DNA of 64,000 nt, taken from Bacteroidales bacterium UBA2800. Its GTDB lineage: Bacteria; Bacteroidota; Bacteroidia; Bacteroidales; Paludibacteraceae. Positions 42,649 through 52,573 of the stretch are shown here, piece by piece (the first letter of the stretch is position 1; each line of letters opens with the position of its first letter). A model generated the notes under the pieces. That model made no database searches, had not been told where the DNA came from, and worked only from the letters and a program-made list of their open reading frames with translations. A program made the translations under genes and the position numbers. Location: positions 7,125 through 71,124 of the forward strand of contig DEHM01000012.1 of assembly GCA_002351925.1 (NCBI GenBank). The letters run 5' to 3'.

Positions 42649-44415
42649 TTAATAAGCATAACCGTCACCGCCTTGCCCAGCGTAGATATTCTCGGTATCA
42701 CCCTCTACATCTTTTTTGTAGTTCGGGTTTGAGCGTTTATCCTCCGACGGCACGGGGAACCAGTTCATGAATTCCTCTTCTTTAACCACAAACCACGGGC
42801 TGTTCACTGCCGGCGGCAAATCAGCCTTCCCGTAACGTCCTTCCCAGTGATAACGATGGTTATTAGCTTCCTTTCCAAAGAAGCGGCCGAAACGGATCAA
42901 GTCCATACGACGGCGTCCCTCAAACCAGAACTCACGGCTCCACTCGTCGAGCAGTGTCTCTTCGTCAAGCTCAGGAAGCGGATCTGCGTTCGCACGTTTG
43001 CGGATGACATTGTTGATGATGTCGAGAGCACCGGTCTTGTCACCCTTGCGGAACATAGCTTCTGCCTGAATCATATAGGCTTCTGCCAGACGCAGCATCG
43101 GGATATCGGTATCCGGCCAACCCGGGTTCTGACGCGGCGAGAGTTTCGGCAGCGCAGCGGTGGAATAGACACCCGTGAACTTGCAACCTCCCCACGACTC
43201 ATAGAAATACTCATTGCTACCTACGCTCATAGTTCCCTTCAGGTTGAAGTTCTTATGATCCGTGGTATTCAGACCATAGGAGCACAGGATAGCGCGGTCG
43301 TCTTTGAGTTGCTTCGACATCTGAAACTCATCGTAGATCATCGCTGCAGCCCCGTCACGGTCGATACCGAGCGGCGCAAGGAACTTGTCGACCATCGTAG
43401 GCGACGTACGCAGCGCGTGCCACTCTTCCTCAATACCCCAGGCGTTCATGCCGCCATAACGCGGACCGGCGATGAGGAACTTACCACCGGCGTGACTCTG
43501 GGTATACAGACCATCCTGATAGATCGAGAAGACCGACTCCTTGATAACATCGTCGCGGTCGTTATCACCCATGAAGAGGCGCTGGTAAGCCGAGTATACG
43601 AAGCCGGAGTCGGTAACCACAGAATCCACTACAAGCGCGTGCTGCGGGTTCTCGTTGATAACGGCTGTAGCCGCCGTCAGTGCCTTGTCCCAAGTCTGGC
43701 CGGAAGCCCAGTCCTTGTTGTCCTTGTTGTAGACATCGGCATTGAGGTAGATACGCGCCAGGAGGAGTTGCGCAGCCGCTTTACCCACGCGGTATTTGTT
43801 GATACGCGTAGCGGGCAGCAGCGGAATAATCTCCTCGAGTTCGGCTACCAACCACTCGTAGAGTTTATGGCGCGGCACGAAATGAGGATACTCGTTCGAC
43901 TCCGTCGTTACCAGCGGTGCATAGTAGAAGAGATCCATCAAGTAGTAGTAGTGGAACGCACGAATCCAACGTACCTCTGCCAGACGATACTTCTCCTCGT
44001 CGGTCGACGAGCCGGCATAGGTCAGATAGTGGTTGCAATACTTGATGTTGAGGTTCAGACGCGTGTAGATACCGCGGATCATGTCGCTGGTACCTGTCCA
44101 GTTGGTAGTAGGCAGACCGCGCGACTCAGCGTCATCCCAAATCCAGAAGGCCTCGTCGGTTGTCAGGTCGTTGCAATACCAGATGGTACGGTAGAAACCG
44201 GACATACCGGCATCCATATCCTCCACATCGGAGTCCTCACCCGGGCTGGACTGACCGATAACGGCCATACAGGAATAGCACTTGGTGAACATACGATCCT
44301 GGTTGAAGGATGTAGAAGAGTTCGGATCGATAGGCTCGGTATTCAGGTCTTGTACGCAGGCAGCCAAGCCGAGTGCGATACAAGCCAGAGCCATATATTT
44401 CACTAAACGTTTCAT
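42649..44415 (-). CDS. susD: SusD/RagB family nutrient-binding lipoprotein
   Basis: A 588-residue protein with lipobox LGLAAC (Cys near residue 20). It has the SusD pattern: YNDLTTDEAFWIWDD, TPR-like helices with YRLAEVRWIRAFHYYYLMDLF, and the C-terminal LRLAEAYMIQAEAMF, REFWFEGRRRMDLIRFG and MNWFPVPSEDKRSNP. It binds glycan at the cell surface and caps the SusC channel. It lies 41 bases after susC. The symbol marks family and gene order, not proven starch specificity. Confidence 0.95.
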   Translation of the reverse strand: MKRLVKYMALACIALGLAACVQDLNTEPIDPNSSTSFNQDRMFTKCYSCMAVIGQSSPGEDSDVEDMDAGMSGFYRTIWYCNDLTTDEAFWIWDDAESRGLPTTNWTGTSDMIRGIYTRLNLNIKYCNHYLTYAGSSTDEEKYRLAEVRWIRAFHYYYLMDLFYYAPLVTTESNEYPHFVPRHKLYEWLVAELEEIIPLLPATRINKYRVGKAAAQLLLARIYLNADVYNKDNKDWASGQTWDKALTAATAVINENPQHALVVDSVVTDSGFVYSAYQRLFMGDNDRDDVIKESVFSIYQDGLYTQSHAGGKFLIAGPRYGGMNAWGIEEEWHALRTSPTMVDKFLAPLGIDRDGAAAMIYDEFQMSKQLKDDRAILCSYGLNTTDHKNFNLKGTMSVGSNEYFYESWGGCKFTGVYSTAALPKLSPRQNPGWPDTDIPMLRLAEAYMIQAEAMFRKGDKTGALDIINNVIRKRANADPLPELDEETLLDEWSREFWFEGRRRMDLIRFGRFFGKEANNHRYHWEGRYGKADLPPAVNSPWFVVKEEEFMNWFPVPSEDKRSNPNYKKDVEGDTENIYAGQGGDGYAY

Positions 44416-44456
44416 ATTATAATGAGTTTACAGTTATCAGTTTTTCAGTTATCAGA

Positions 44457-47400
44457 TTAGAATTGGAGGTTGATACCGATTACGGTAGTCATCGAACGCG
44501 GGTAGATCGAGTTGTCGACGCCGCCCAGACCGATTTCCGGATCCAGACCCGAGTAACCGGTGATTACGAACGGGTTGGAAACGGTGCAATAAGCACGACC
44601 GGAGATTTTGTTCTTGGTGAACGAATAACCGAGCGTGATATTGTCGCAACGGAGGAAGGAAGCGTTCTCGAGGAAGCGGTCGGTGATACTTGCGTCAGCC
44701 GTACCGATGATACTCTTACCCTCTGCATCGTAGATCGTACGGTTGTAGCCGTCTACGTAGTAGGTATTGAATACATCCACCGGCAGGTTGCTGTAGTATC
44801 CGTTACGCGACAGCTGACCGGCAGGCACATTCTGCAGACGGGTAGAGATCACGTTGTTGAACACGTAGTTGCCGATGTTGGCGCGGAAGGACATACCAAG
44901 GTCGAATCCGTAGAACTGGAACTTCATCTGGAAGCCCATCGTCACAGGAGCCACAGGGTTGTGCTTGAAGACCTTATCCTGCTCGTCAATAGAACCATCG
45001 GTGTTCTGGTCGATGATGTACCAATACTGCGAACCGTCTGCACGCGTGCCCTTGCGAGCCTCGTAGAGATAGAAGGTGTTGGTAGCGTAGCCTACAGCAA
45101 ACTTGGTAATGGATTTACCGCCGAGACCTTCACCGCCGTAGCCCCAACCGTCGATCATGGAGTCTTCGCCGTTGAGGTTGGTAATCTTATTCTCGTTCCA
45201 TGTTACGTTGTAACCCAGATCCCATTTGAATTTCTTTCCGTAGTCGAGAACGACTGCGTTGATCGAGAACTCGACACCTTGGTTCTGGAGCGAACCCACG
45301 TTGGAGGTCACACGTTTACGGAAGTTGGTACCCATCGGGACGATGACGTTGTTCAGCAGGTCGGTCGTACGACGGAAGTAATAGTCGATCGATCCGGAGA
45401 TACGGTTGTTGAGGAATGCGTAGTCGAGACCTACGTTGTAGGTAGTCGTCTTCTCCCAAGTCAGGTTGGGGTTGAAGGCATTCGGACGATCGGAGATATA
45501 GAGGGTATTACCGTTGATATCTACCACTTGCTCTACGATGTTGGTATTCACATCCTCGGTAGCGTAGTTGGTACCGCCGACCGGATAATAGGAGGTGTGA
45601 CCGGTGGTCTGCGTATAGGTCGGCATGTAGGAGTAGTCGCCGATACCGTCCTGCTGACCGGTGATACCGTAACCGAGACGGAGCTTGAGATCGTTGAGCC
45701 AGTGTACATCTTTCATGAACGACTCTTTGATCTTCCAGCTGACAGCTACAGAGGGGAACACACCCCAACGGTGGTCGCGGGAGAAACGGCTGGAACCATC
45801 ACCACGGATGGTAGCAGTCAGACCTATCTGGTTCCATCCCCACCAGTTCATACGGCCGAAGAAGGAAACCAGGTAGTTCTCACCCTTACCCTCAGCATGG
45901 GAAGCGTAAGCCGGTCCGCCCGGGGTGCCGGTAGTACCCTGATAGGTCATCGGATAGATACCGTTACCGTCCTTCAGATAGTCGTTGTAGAAGTGCTGCC
46001 ACTCGTAACCGGCCATGATGTCGAAATGCTGGTGTGCATTCTCCCAGTCGTGGCTATACTGTGCGTAGCAGTTGAACTGGAGATTGTATTTCATCTTCTG
46101 CTCGGTCAGTTTCCAACCGGTATAGTGGCTGGCCGTTCCGAGCGGGTTGTTATCCTCTTTTCTCTTCGAGAAGATATAGTCGGCACCGAAGTTTGCGTGG
46201 AGCACGAGGTCCTCGAAACCGTGGATCTTATAGGTAGCGTCCAGGTTACCTACAAACTGACCGGCCTTCGAAGTATTGGATTGATGCTTGAGCTGTGCCA
46301 GCGGGTTGGATTGGCCTTTCAGGCTGTACATCCAGTTGGGGTCCTCAAACGGGCCAAGTTCGCTGGTAGATGTTCCCAGCGGCTGGAAGAAACCGTCCCA
46401 GTGAGTGTCGAGCTCCTCTTTGGTTACATAGTAGCTCTTTCCGTTTGCCTCGCCGGCCAGGATCGGGTCGCCGTAGATATTGGTCAGGTCGCCCGTAGAG
46501 TAGATCGGCTCGGTAGGATCCTTATCGAGATAAGCACCCGAGATACCCGGCTCATACTCGTTGTAGATAAACATACCCTTCGCGTTGAGGTTGAAGCTCA
46601 AGTGGTTATCCAAGAAGGACGGATTGAGGTTAAGCGAAGCAGTCACACGCTGCATCTGCGAACCCTTTACAGCACCGTTGTTAAGCGTATAACCTACCGA
46701 TGCACGGTACGGCATATCGGCTATCTTGTCCTTGTAACCTCCGGTCAGGGAGATGTTGTGGTCGGTAGAAATAGCAGTGCGATAGATCTGGCTGAACCAG
46801 TCTACGTTGTCGTTCATGAGGTAAGCATTCTCCGAAGTTTTGCGTCCGGAAGCCGTTGCGTACGCACGCAGCTCGTCGGCGGTCAACACGGCCATGTGCT
46901 TCATCACGGTACCGAAGCTGACGTTACCATCGTAGGACACTTTCATTTTCTGGCCTGCTTTACCTTTCTTCGTGGTAATCAAGATGACACCGTTGGATGC
47001 ACGGCTACCGTAGATAGCGGTAGCGGAAGCGTCTTTGAGGACGGTGAAGGTCTCGATATCGTTCGGGTTGACCATCGACAGCGGGTTGGACACACCCGGC
47101 ATGCTGGCGTTATCCATAGCCAGACCATCGATAACGATAAGCGGGTCGTTGGATGCGTTGAGCGACGAACCACCACGAATACGGATCGTTGCGCCGCCAC
47201 CCGGAGTACCACCGTCGGTAGCGATGTTCACACCGGCGATCTTACCGGCAAGCATGTCTTGCGCGTTTGTCACCAGACCTTTGTTCATCTCATCGGGCTT
47301 GATAGCCGTTACCGAACCGGTAGCGTCGTTTTTCTTCACGACACCGTAACCAACGACAACGACTTCTTCGAGCAACTCAGAGTCTTCGCCCATACGTACA

Positions 47401-47684
47401 TACATCGACGATTGTGCCGCCAATTCCTGGGTCTTATAGCCCATATAGGAGAACTGGAGTTTTGCTCCGGGTTGAACGTTGAGCGAGAAACGACCGTCAA
47501 AATCGGTGATAGTACCATTGGTAGTACCCATCTCGAGGATGGAAGCACCGATAACCGGCTCGCCGTTTTCAATATCAACCACTGTACCTTGTACGGCCAG
47601 TTGCGCGAAGGCAGCTGCCGAGCCCACCATCAGCATGATGGCCAGAGCGATGGTACGAAACATATTCAATTGAGTCTTTTTCAT
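44457..47684 (-). CDS. susC: SusC/RagA family TonB-linked outer-membrane transporter
   Basis: A 1075-residue protein starting MKKTQLNMFRTIALAIM (ATG at 47684), with a signal peptide ending AAAFAQ. Residues of about 30-100 are the carboxypeptidase-like domain, then the SusC-specific LLEEVVVVGYGVVKKND, the plug (RIRGGSSLNASNDPLIVIDG, FTVLKDASATAIYGSRASNGVI) and a large barrel ending GINLQF. A start nine codons upstream (47711) is less likely because it precedes a clear signal peptide. It is transcribed after the lipoprotein gene at 47718 and before susD. Confidence 0.95.
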   Translation of the reverse strand: MKKTQLNMFRTIALAIMLMVGSAAAFAQLAVQGTVVDIENGEPVIGASILEMGTTNGTITDFDGRFSLNVQPGAKLQFSYMGYKTQELAAQSSMYVRMGEDSELLEEVVVVGYGVVKKNDATGSVTAIKPDEMNKGLVTNAQDMLAGKIAGVNIATDGGTPGGGATIRIRGGSSLNASNDPLIVIDGLAMDNASMPGVSNPLSMVNPNDIETFTVLKDASATAIYGSRASNGVILITTKKGKAGQKMKVSYDGNVSFGTVMKHMAVLTADELRAYATASGRKTSENAYLMNDNVDWFSQIYRTAISTDHNISLTGGYKDKIADMPYRASVGYTLNNGAVKGSQMQRVTASLNLNPSFLDNHLSFNLNAKGMFIYNEYEPGISGAYLDKDPTEPIYSTGDLTNIYGDPILAGEANGKSYYVTKEELDTHWDGFFQPLGTSTSELGPFEDPNWMYSLKGQSNPLAQLKHQSNTSKAGQFVGNLDATYKIHGFEDLVLHANFGADYIFSKRKEDNNPLGTASHYTGWKLTEQKMKYNLQFNCYAQYSHDWENAHQHFDIMAGYEWQHFYNDYLKDGNGIYPMTYQGTTGTPGGPAYASHAEGKGENYLVSFFGRMNWWGWNQIGLTATIRGDGSSRFSRDHRWGVFPSVAVSWKIKESFMKDVHWLNDLKLRLGYGITGQQDGIGDYSYMPTYTQTTGHTSYYPVGGTNYATEDVNTNIVEQVVDINGNTLYISDRPNAFNPNLTWEKTTTYNVGLDYAFLNNRISGSIDYYFRRTTDLLNNVIVPMGTNFRKRVTSNVGSLQNQGVEFSINAVVLDYGKKFKWDLGYNVTWNENKITNLNGEDSMIDGWGYGGEGLGGKSITKFAVGYATNTFYLYEARKGTRADGSQYWYIIDQNTDGSIDEQDKVFKHNPVAPVTMGFQMKFQFYGFDLGMSFRANIGNYVFNNVISTRLQNVPAGQLSRNGYYSNLPVDVFNTYYVDGYNRTIYDAEGKSIIGTADASITDRFLENASFLRCDNITLGYSFTKNKISGRAYCTVSNPFVITGYSGLDPEIGLGGVDNSIYPRSMTTVIGINLQF

Positions 47685-47717
47685 TGTTGCAAATGATTTT
47701 TGACAGTTCATATCAGA

Positions 47718-48692
47718 TTAAGGTTGAACAACGGGACGTTTGTAGGTCAAGCCGCCGAGCACGAACGTTGCCGGGACACCAGCATCATCCAGTTTGAACT
47801 TGGAGATACCGAGCTCTTCCGGTTCTTCTTCCTGCTCCGTATTCTTGATGACTACAACGAACTTGGAATCCGAAGAGATACTGGAGAAGTACCACTTGAA
47901 GTCGAACTCAATGCTGTCCTGGCTATCAATCGTCGCCTGTTTGGTCTCACGGTCGTAGGTAGAACGAACCGACTTACGGAACAGATGGCCGGTATTCAGG
48001 TTTGTCGAGTTGCGATCGAAGGCCAGATAGAAATGGCAAGTAGTATCTGCGCTGACGGTATCCATATGGTCGAATATCTGAATAGTATCCGTTATGTAAG
48101 TCATCGGCGGGATAAAACGGGTACGGATTGAATCACGGAAGACGCTATCCAAAACAAATTCGCCACGGAAATCAGCCTCCCAGTCGGTATTGGGGAAAGA
48201 AGTAACCACTTTCTCCATCTTCTCCACGCGTGCGTTGTTGTCGATCGAATTGCCGCCATAGACTTTACCATCCGGAGCGATCAACGCGTCGCCTCTGTAG
48301 TAGAGTTCATAAGGCGCACCGCCGGTAGGAGTAACCAGAAGGGTAAATACCGTGTTCTGATCCATCCAGTCGCCATACTCATAGGTCATCGTGTCGACCT
48401 TTTTCGGCTCGTAAACACCATCACCAAAGGAGATCGTGCGAAACAGCAGACGAGGATCATTCACATCCTTGGACGGAAACTCATACTCAGCAATCGTGAG
48501 CGTCGTGCCGGTCAGCGTCACCAGACCGCGTGCCGTGTTGGGGTTGTCACCCGAAGCAGCAGCGTTACCATGCAGCGTCGCTTTTACCAGATCGGTGCAT
48601 ACCTCCGTCACATTTGACTTGGTCTCGCAAGAGGTGAGAGCCAGGGCGGCTATCCCTACTGCGAATACACTTACAAGTAGTTTGTTTTTCAT
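47718..48692 (-). CDS. Lipoprotein at the head of the susCD genes
   Basis: A 324-residue protein with lipobox ALTSC (Cys near residue 22). The mature part contains two beta-rich segments (NTARGLVTLTGTTLTIAEYEF, and HFYLAFDRNSTNLNTG) and an acidic EEEPEELG. It ends 33 bases before susC. Lipoproteins normally follow susD; one preceding susC is unusual and may be a surface glycan-binding protein. No known domain is recognised. Confidence 0.75.
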   Translation of the reverse strand: MKNKLLVSVFAVGIAALALTSCETKSNVTEVCTDLVKATLHGNAAASGDNPNTARGLVTLTGTTLTIAEYEFPSKDVNDPRLLFRTISFGDGVYEPKKVDTMTYEYGDWMDQNTVFTLLVTPTGGAPYELYYRGDALIAPDGKVYGGNSIDNNARVEKMEKVVTSFPNTDWEADFRGEFVLDSVFRDSIRTRFIPPMTYITDTIQIFDHMDTVSADTTCHFYLAFDRNSTNLNTGHLFRKSVRSTYDRETKQATIDSQDSIEFDFKWYFSSISSDSKFVVVIKNTEQEEEPEELGISKFKLDDAGVPATFVLGGLTYKRPVVQP

Positions 48693-48745
48693 AAATAGAT
48701 ATTTTTGTTTGTTGTTAGTTTTTCAATCGAGGTCTCGTAATGCTC

Positions 48746-48800
48746 CCGTTATTCCTCCGTTATTCCTCCGACACTTCACCGATATTCCACCGATGAAGTC
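48746..48800. repeat. 11-bp tandem repeats, about five units
   Basis: Units CCGTTATTCCT twice, then CCGACACTTCA, CCGATATTCCA and a partial CCGATGAAGTC. They fill part of the 124-base gap between the MFS gene and the lipoprotein gene. No promoter of the usual form is visible in this gap. Confidence 0.75.
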
Positions 48801-48816
48801 CAGCCGGGTTTACGGG

Positions 48817-50160
48817 TCACTCTTTTTCCTTAATCAACGCCACGCTGAGGGCACCCAGCAGGAGGAGCACTCCGGCTACGATCAGCATGCCGGCTTGCAC
48901 GTGTGCGCATATATATTTAAGGAGAAGGCCTCCGCAGAGTGCTGCTACGATCTGCGGCACGCAGATAGTGCAGTTGAAGAGGCCGAGGTAATAGCCCATG
49001 TTTCCGCCCTTGATGGCGTTGGTCACGATGGTGAACGGCAGGGCCAGCATAGCTGCCCAAGCGGCACCGATGAGTGCGTAGCTGATCCAGAGGATATATT
49101 GGTCATGCACGAAATAGACGGAGATAAATCCGAGTGCACCGACGATGAGCGAAACGGCATAGGCGCCACGGTTGCCGAACCAGTGCTCCAGTTTCGGCAG
49201 GAAAGCCGCCCAGAGGAGCGAGCCTACAGCCTGTACGCAGAAGACGACGCCGACCCAGTTGCCGGCTGTCTGGAAGGCAGAATCCGCCGCATTCGCGCCA
49301 TCCCAGCCGTAGCAGTTAGCAGCGATTGCACCATTCGAATACGTCCACATGTACATGAACGCCGCCCAGCAGAAGAACTGCACAAGGCCTACGGTCCAGA
49401 AAGCGGACGGCGCCTCGCGGAGCAACTGCAGGAAACCTTTCTCTTCCTCTTTCTCCTCTTTCTTCTTCGGATCAATGCCGTGGAAAGCAGCATACTCCTC
49501 AGGGTTAAGCTCCTTCACGGTCATGAAGGTATAGAGCGAGCAGAGAATCAGAATGGCTGCACCCGCATAGAACGACCACTTGACACTATCGGGGATAACA
49601 CCCGGGTCTGCCTCATTGAGGATGCCAATCCAGGTAAAGAATATCGGGAAGAGATAGCCCACTACCGATCCGGCGTTGCAGAGCGCGGACTGGATAGCAT
49701 AGGCCGTACCCTTTTGCTCTTCGCCTACCATGTCGCCCACCATCATTTTGAACGGCTGCATGGCGATGTTGATCGAGGTATCGAGGAACATAAGGCTGAA
49801 CAGACCGAACCACATGGCGGCATTCAGGCCCAGGAAGAGCGACTGCGTAAAGGTAAAGTCGCCTGCGTTAGGGAGCAATAACATCACCGCCACGGCGATG
49901 AGCGCGCCCACGAGCAGATAGGGTTTACGACGACCGAGACGATTCCAGGTCTTGTCGCTGTACTTTCCTACGAGCGGCTGGACAATCATACCCATCAACG
50001 GGGGCAAGATCCAGAAGAAACTAAGGGTGTGGGGGTCAGCGCCAAGCGTGGCGAAGATACGTGAGATATTGGCGCTCTGGAGGGCATAAGCAATCTGTAC
50101 TCCGAAGAAGCCGAAACTCAAGTTGAACAACTGTGCAAATGACAAATTCTGTTTCTGCAT
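48817..50160 (-). CDS. MFS sugar transporter (SLC45/maltose-transporter-like)
   Basis: A 447-residue inner-membrane protein with about twelve helices. The opening LSFAQLFNLSFGFFGVQIAYALQSANISRIF and the loop GKYSDKTWNRLGRRKPYLLVGAL are typical of the SLC45/GPH-like maltose transporters in Bacteroidota. The central loop is acidic and Lys-rich (KKKEEKEEEKG). It is upstream of the susCD genes and would import the oligosaccharides they bring to the periplasm. It has its own promoter at 50218-50248. Confidence 0.88.
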   Translation of the reverse strand: MQKQNLSFAQLFNLSFGFFGVQIAYALQSANISRIFATLGADPHTLSFFWILPPLMGMIVQPLVGKYSDKTWNRLGRRKPYLLVGALIAVAVMLLLPNAGDFTFTQSLFLGLNAAMWFGLFSLMFLDTSINIAMQPFKMMVGDMVGEEQKGTAYAIQSALCNAGSVVGYLFPIFFTWIGILNEADPGVIPDSVKWSFYAGAAILILCSLYTFMTVKELNPEEYAAFHGIDPKKKEEKEEEKGFLQLLREAPSAFWTVGLVQFFCWAAFMYMWTYSNGAIAANCYGWDGANAADSAFQTAGNWVGVVFCVQAVGSLLWAAFLPKLEHWFGNRGAYAVSLIVGALGFISVYFVHDQYILWISYALIGAAWAAMLALPFTIVTNAIKGGNMGYYLGLFNCTICVPQIVAALCGGLLLKYICAHVQAGMLIVAGVLLLLGALSVALIKEKE

Positions 50161-50217
50161 GGTACAAAAATGTTTGTTACCTTTGGATATTACTATCCAT
50201 ATTCACATAATCGGCTG

Positions 50218-50248
50218 CAAAATTACAATTATTTTCGCACATACGCAA
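50218..50248 (-). promoter_or_regulatory. Promoter of the MFS-sus genes
   Basis: TTG (50246-50248), then CGTATGTGC in a 20-base spacer, then TAATTTTG (50218-50225) on the minus strand, 57 bases before the ATG. As no other box is seen down to 41252, all five genes may be read from here. Confidence 0.8.
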
Positions 50249-50296
50249 GAGTTACTTGCATTTTTTTGCATTTTTTTCTTTTTTTTCAAAAAATAT

Positions 50297-50327
50297 TTGC
50301 ACGTATAAAATATTATGCGTACTTTTG
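50297..50327 (+). promoter_or_regulatory. Promoter of the recQ operon
   Basis: TTG (50297-50299), 20 bases, TACTTTTG (50320-50327), 33 bases before the ATG at 50361. Confidence 0.8.
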
Positions 50328-50360
50328 TGTCCAAATTTACGTAAGAGTAAGGATCACATT

Positions 50361-52544
50361 ATGAATGTAACTCATGAACAATTGGTAGCTGCGCTGCGTG
50401 AGCACTTCGGGTTTGACACGTTCAAGGGCAATCAGGAAGCCATTATCGTGAATGTGATGGAGGGCAACGACACGTTTGTGTTGATGCCTACGGGAGGCGG
50501 CAAGAGCCTGTGTTATCAGTTGCCGTCGCTGCTGATGGATGGCGTGGCGATTGTTATCTCGCCGCTGATTGCGCTGATGAAAAACCAGGTGGATGCCATG
50601 CGCAACTACTCGGAGGAGGAGGGTGTAGCCCATTTTATCAACTCGAGTCTGAGCCGCAGTGAGATCAATGCGGTGCGTGACGATGTGGTAGCCGGCAGGA
50701 CCAAGTTGCTGTACCTGGCGCCGGAGAGCCTGCAGAAGAACGAGAACGTGGACTTTTTGAAGGGTGTGAAGATATCGTTCTATGCCGTAGATGAGGCGCA
50801 CTGTATCTCCGAGTGGGGACACGACTTCCGTCCGGAGTACAGCCAGATACGCTCGATGGTGCAACGTATCGGCAAAGCGCCGATCATCGCCCTGACAGCC
50901 ACAGCTACGCCGAAGGTGCAGAAGGATATTCAGAAGAACCTGGGTATGCCCGATGCGACCGTCTTCAAGAGCAGTTTCAATCGTCCGAACCTCTATTACG
51001 AAGTACGCCAGAAGACAAGCGAAGTGGACAAAGACCTGGTGCGTTACATCCGCAGCATGGAGGGCAAGAGCGGTATCGTCTATTGCCTGGCGCGCAAGGA
51101 AGTGGAAGATCTGGCGGAAGTGCTGAAGGTGAACGGTATCAGTGCCCGTCCTTACCACGCCGGTATGGATGCAGCGACACGTACGGCCAACCAGGATGCA
51201 TTCCTCATGGAGGAGTGTCAGGTGATAGTAGCCACTATCGCGTTCGGCATGGGTATCGACAAGCCGGACGTACGTTTTGTAGTGCACTATGACATCCCGA
51301 AATCGCTGGAAGGATACTACCAGGAGACCGGCCGGGCCGGTCGAGACGGCGGCGAAGGACAGTGTATCTGTTTCTACTCGCCGGACGACATAGAGCGCCT
51401 GAGGAAGTTCCAGCAGGGCAAGACGCCGAAGGAGATAGGCATCGGCAACCAGTTGCTGTTTGAGACGCAGAGCTATGCAGAGAGTACCATCTGCCGCCGC
51501 AAACTACTGTTGCACTATTTCGGCGAGGAATATACGGAGGAGAAATGCGGTAACTGCGACAACTGCCGAAAGACCTACAAGCAGGTGGATGCAAGCGAGT
51601 TGCTGCAACTGGCGCTGGAGACCATCCAGCAGGTGAAGGAGAAACACCGTGCGGAGCACATCGTCGATATACTGCACGGTAACCAGACGGCAGAGGTGAT
51701 GAGTTATCACCACGACGAACTGGAGAACTACGGTGCGGCGAGCGACGAAGAAGAAAGTACGCTCCACGCCATACTCCGTCAGGCTTTGCTGGTAGGCTAC
51801 CTGAAGAAGGACGTAGACTCCTACGGTGACCTGAAGTTGACCAAAGACGGCACGAAATTCATTCGCAAGCCCGGTAAGTTTGAAGTACCGATAGAGGTGC
51901 ACGACGAGGACGAAGACCTTATGGACGGCGCCGGCGCTACCTGTGCCGCGGCCGACGAAGTGCTGTTCGCCATCCTGAAAGATATACGCCGTAAGATGGC
52001 AAAGAAATGTGACGTACCGCCGTTCGTCATCTTCCAGGACCCGAGTCTGGAAGCCATGGCAACCACCTACCCCATCACGATGGAGGAACTGCTGACAATC
52101 CCTGGCGTGGGTGTAGCCAAAGCCAAACGCTACGGCGATGAGTTCCTGCGTGTCATCAAGGAGTATGTGGAGGAGAACGAGATCATCCGTCCCGACGACC
52201 TGCGTATCCGTACGGTAGCCAAGAAATCGACCCGCAAACGTCAGATCATCCAGGCGATAGACCGTCGTGTGGATCTGGATGACCTGGCAGAGAGCTGCGG
52301 TATGTCGATGGAGGAAATGATGGACGAGCTGGAGGCGATTGTGTTCAGCGGAACGAAGATCAATATCAACTACTTCATCAAAGAGGTGCTCGATCCCGAC
52401 GAGGAGGAAGAGATATACGAGTATTTCAAGAACGCCGACAACGACAATATCAAGTTGGCCATGGAGGAACTGGGCGAAGACTACTACGACGAGATGCACG
52501 TGCGACTCGTACGACTCAAGTTCCACTGCGACCTGGGTAACTAA
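50361..52544 (+). CDS. recQ: ATP-dependent DNA helicase RecQ
   Basis: A 727-residue RecQ starting MNVTHEQLVAALREHFG; a longer frame from 50256 reads through the promoter and is rejected. Walker A is PTGGGKSLCYQLP (about 42-54), the DEAH box is AVDEAHCISEWGHDFRP (about 143), and motif VI is ETGRAGRDG. The RQC zinc ligands are CRRKLLLHYFGE and CGNCDNC (about 376-405). An HRDC domain follows (about 540-620: TYPITMEELLTIPGVG), with a further C-terminal helical extension. It acts in DNA repair and recombination. Confidence 0.96.
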   Translation: MNVTHEQLVAALREHFGFDTFKGNQEAIIVNVMEGNDTFVLMPTGGGKSLCYQLPSLLMDGVAIVISPLIALMKNQVDAMRNYSEEEGVAHFINSSLSRSEINAVRDDVVAGRTKLLYLAPESLQKNENVDFLKGVKISFYAVDEAHCISEWGHDFRPEYSQIRSMVQRIGKAPIIALTATATPKVQKDIQKNLGMPDATVFKSSFNRPNLYYEVRQKTSEVDKDLVRYIRSMEGKSGIVYCLARKEVEDLAEVLKVNGISARPYHAGMDAATRTANQDAFLMEECQVIVATIAFGMGIDKPDVRFVVHYDIPKSLEGYYQETGRAGRDGGEGQCICFYSPDDIERLRKFQQGKTPKEIGIGNQLLFETQSYAESTICRRKLLLHYFGEEYTEEKCGNCDNCRKTYKQVDASELLQLALETIQQVKEKHRAEHIVDILHGNQTAEVMSYHHDELENYGAASDEEESTLHAILRQALLVGYLKKDVDSYGDLKLTKDGTKFIRKPGKFEVPIEVHDEDEDLMDGAGATCAAADEVLFAILKDIRRKMAKKCDVPPFVIFQDPSLEAMATTYPITMEELLTIPGVGVAKAKRYGDEFLRVIKEYVEENEIIRPDDLRIRTVAKKSTRKRQIIQAIDRRVDLDDLAESCGMSMEEMMDELEAIVFSGTKININYFIKEVLDPDEEEEIYEYFKNADNDNIKLAMEELGEDYYDEMHVRLVRLKFHCDLGN

Positions 52545-52573
52545 CCGGAGAGAGCTTCCTGAGGCGCTTAGCT

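Noticed and set aside
44373..47696. 1107-codon open frame on the plus strand opposite susC
   Set aside because: It mirrors susC over its whole length, has no recognisable domain or signal peptide, and susC has clear family motifs. Codon bias keeps the antisense frame open.
50256..50360. N-terminal extension of RecQ rich in Phe and Lys
   Set aside because: It overlaps the promoter; the family N-terminus begins at the ATG at 50361.
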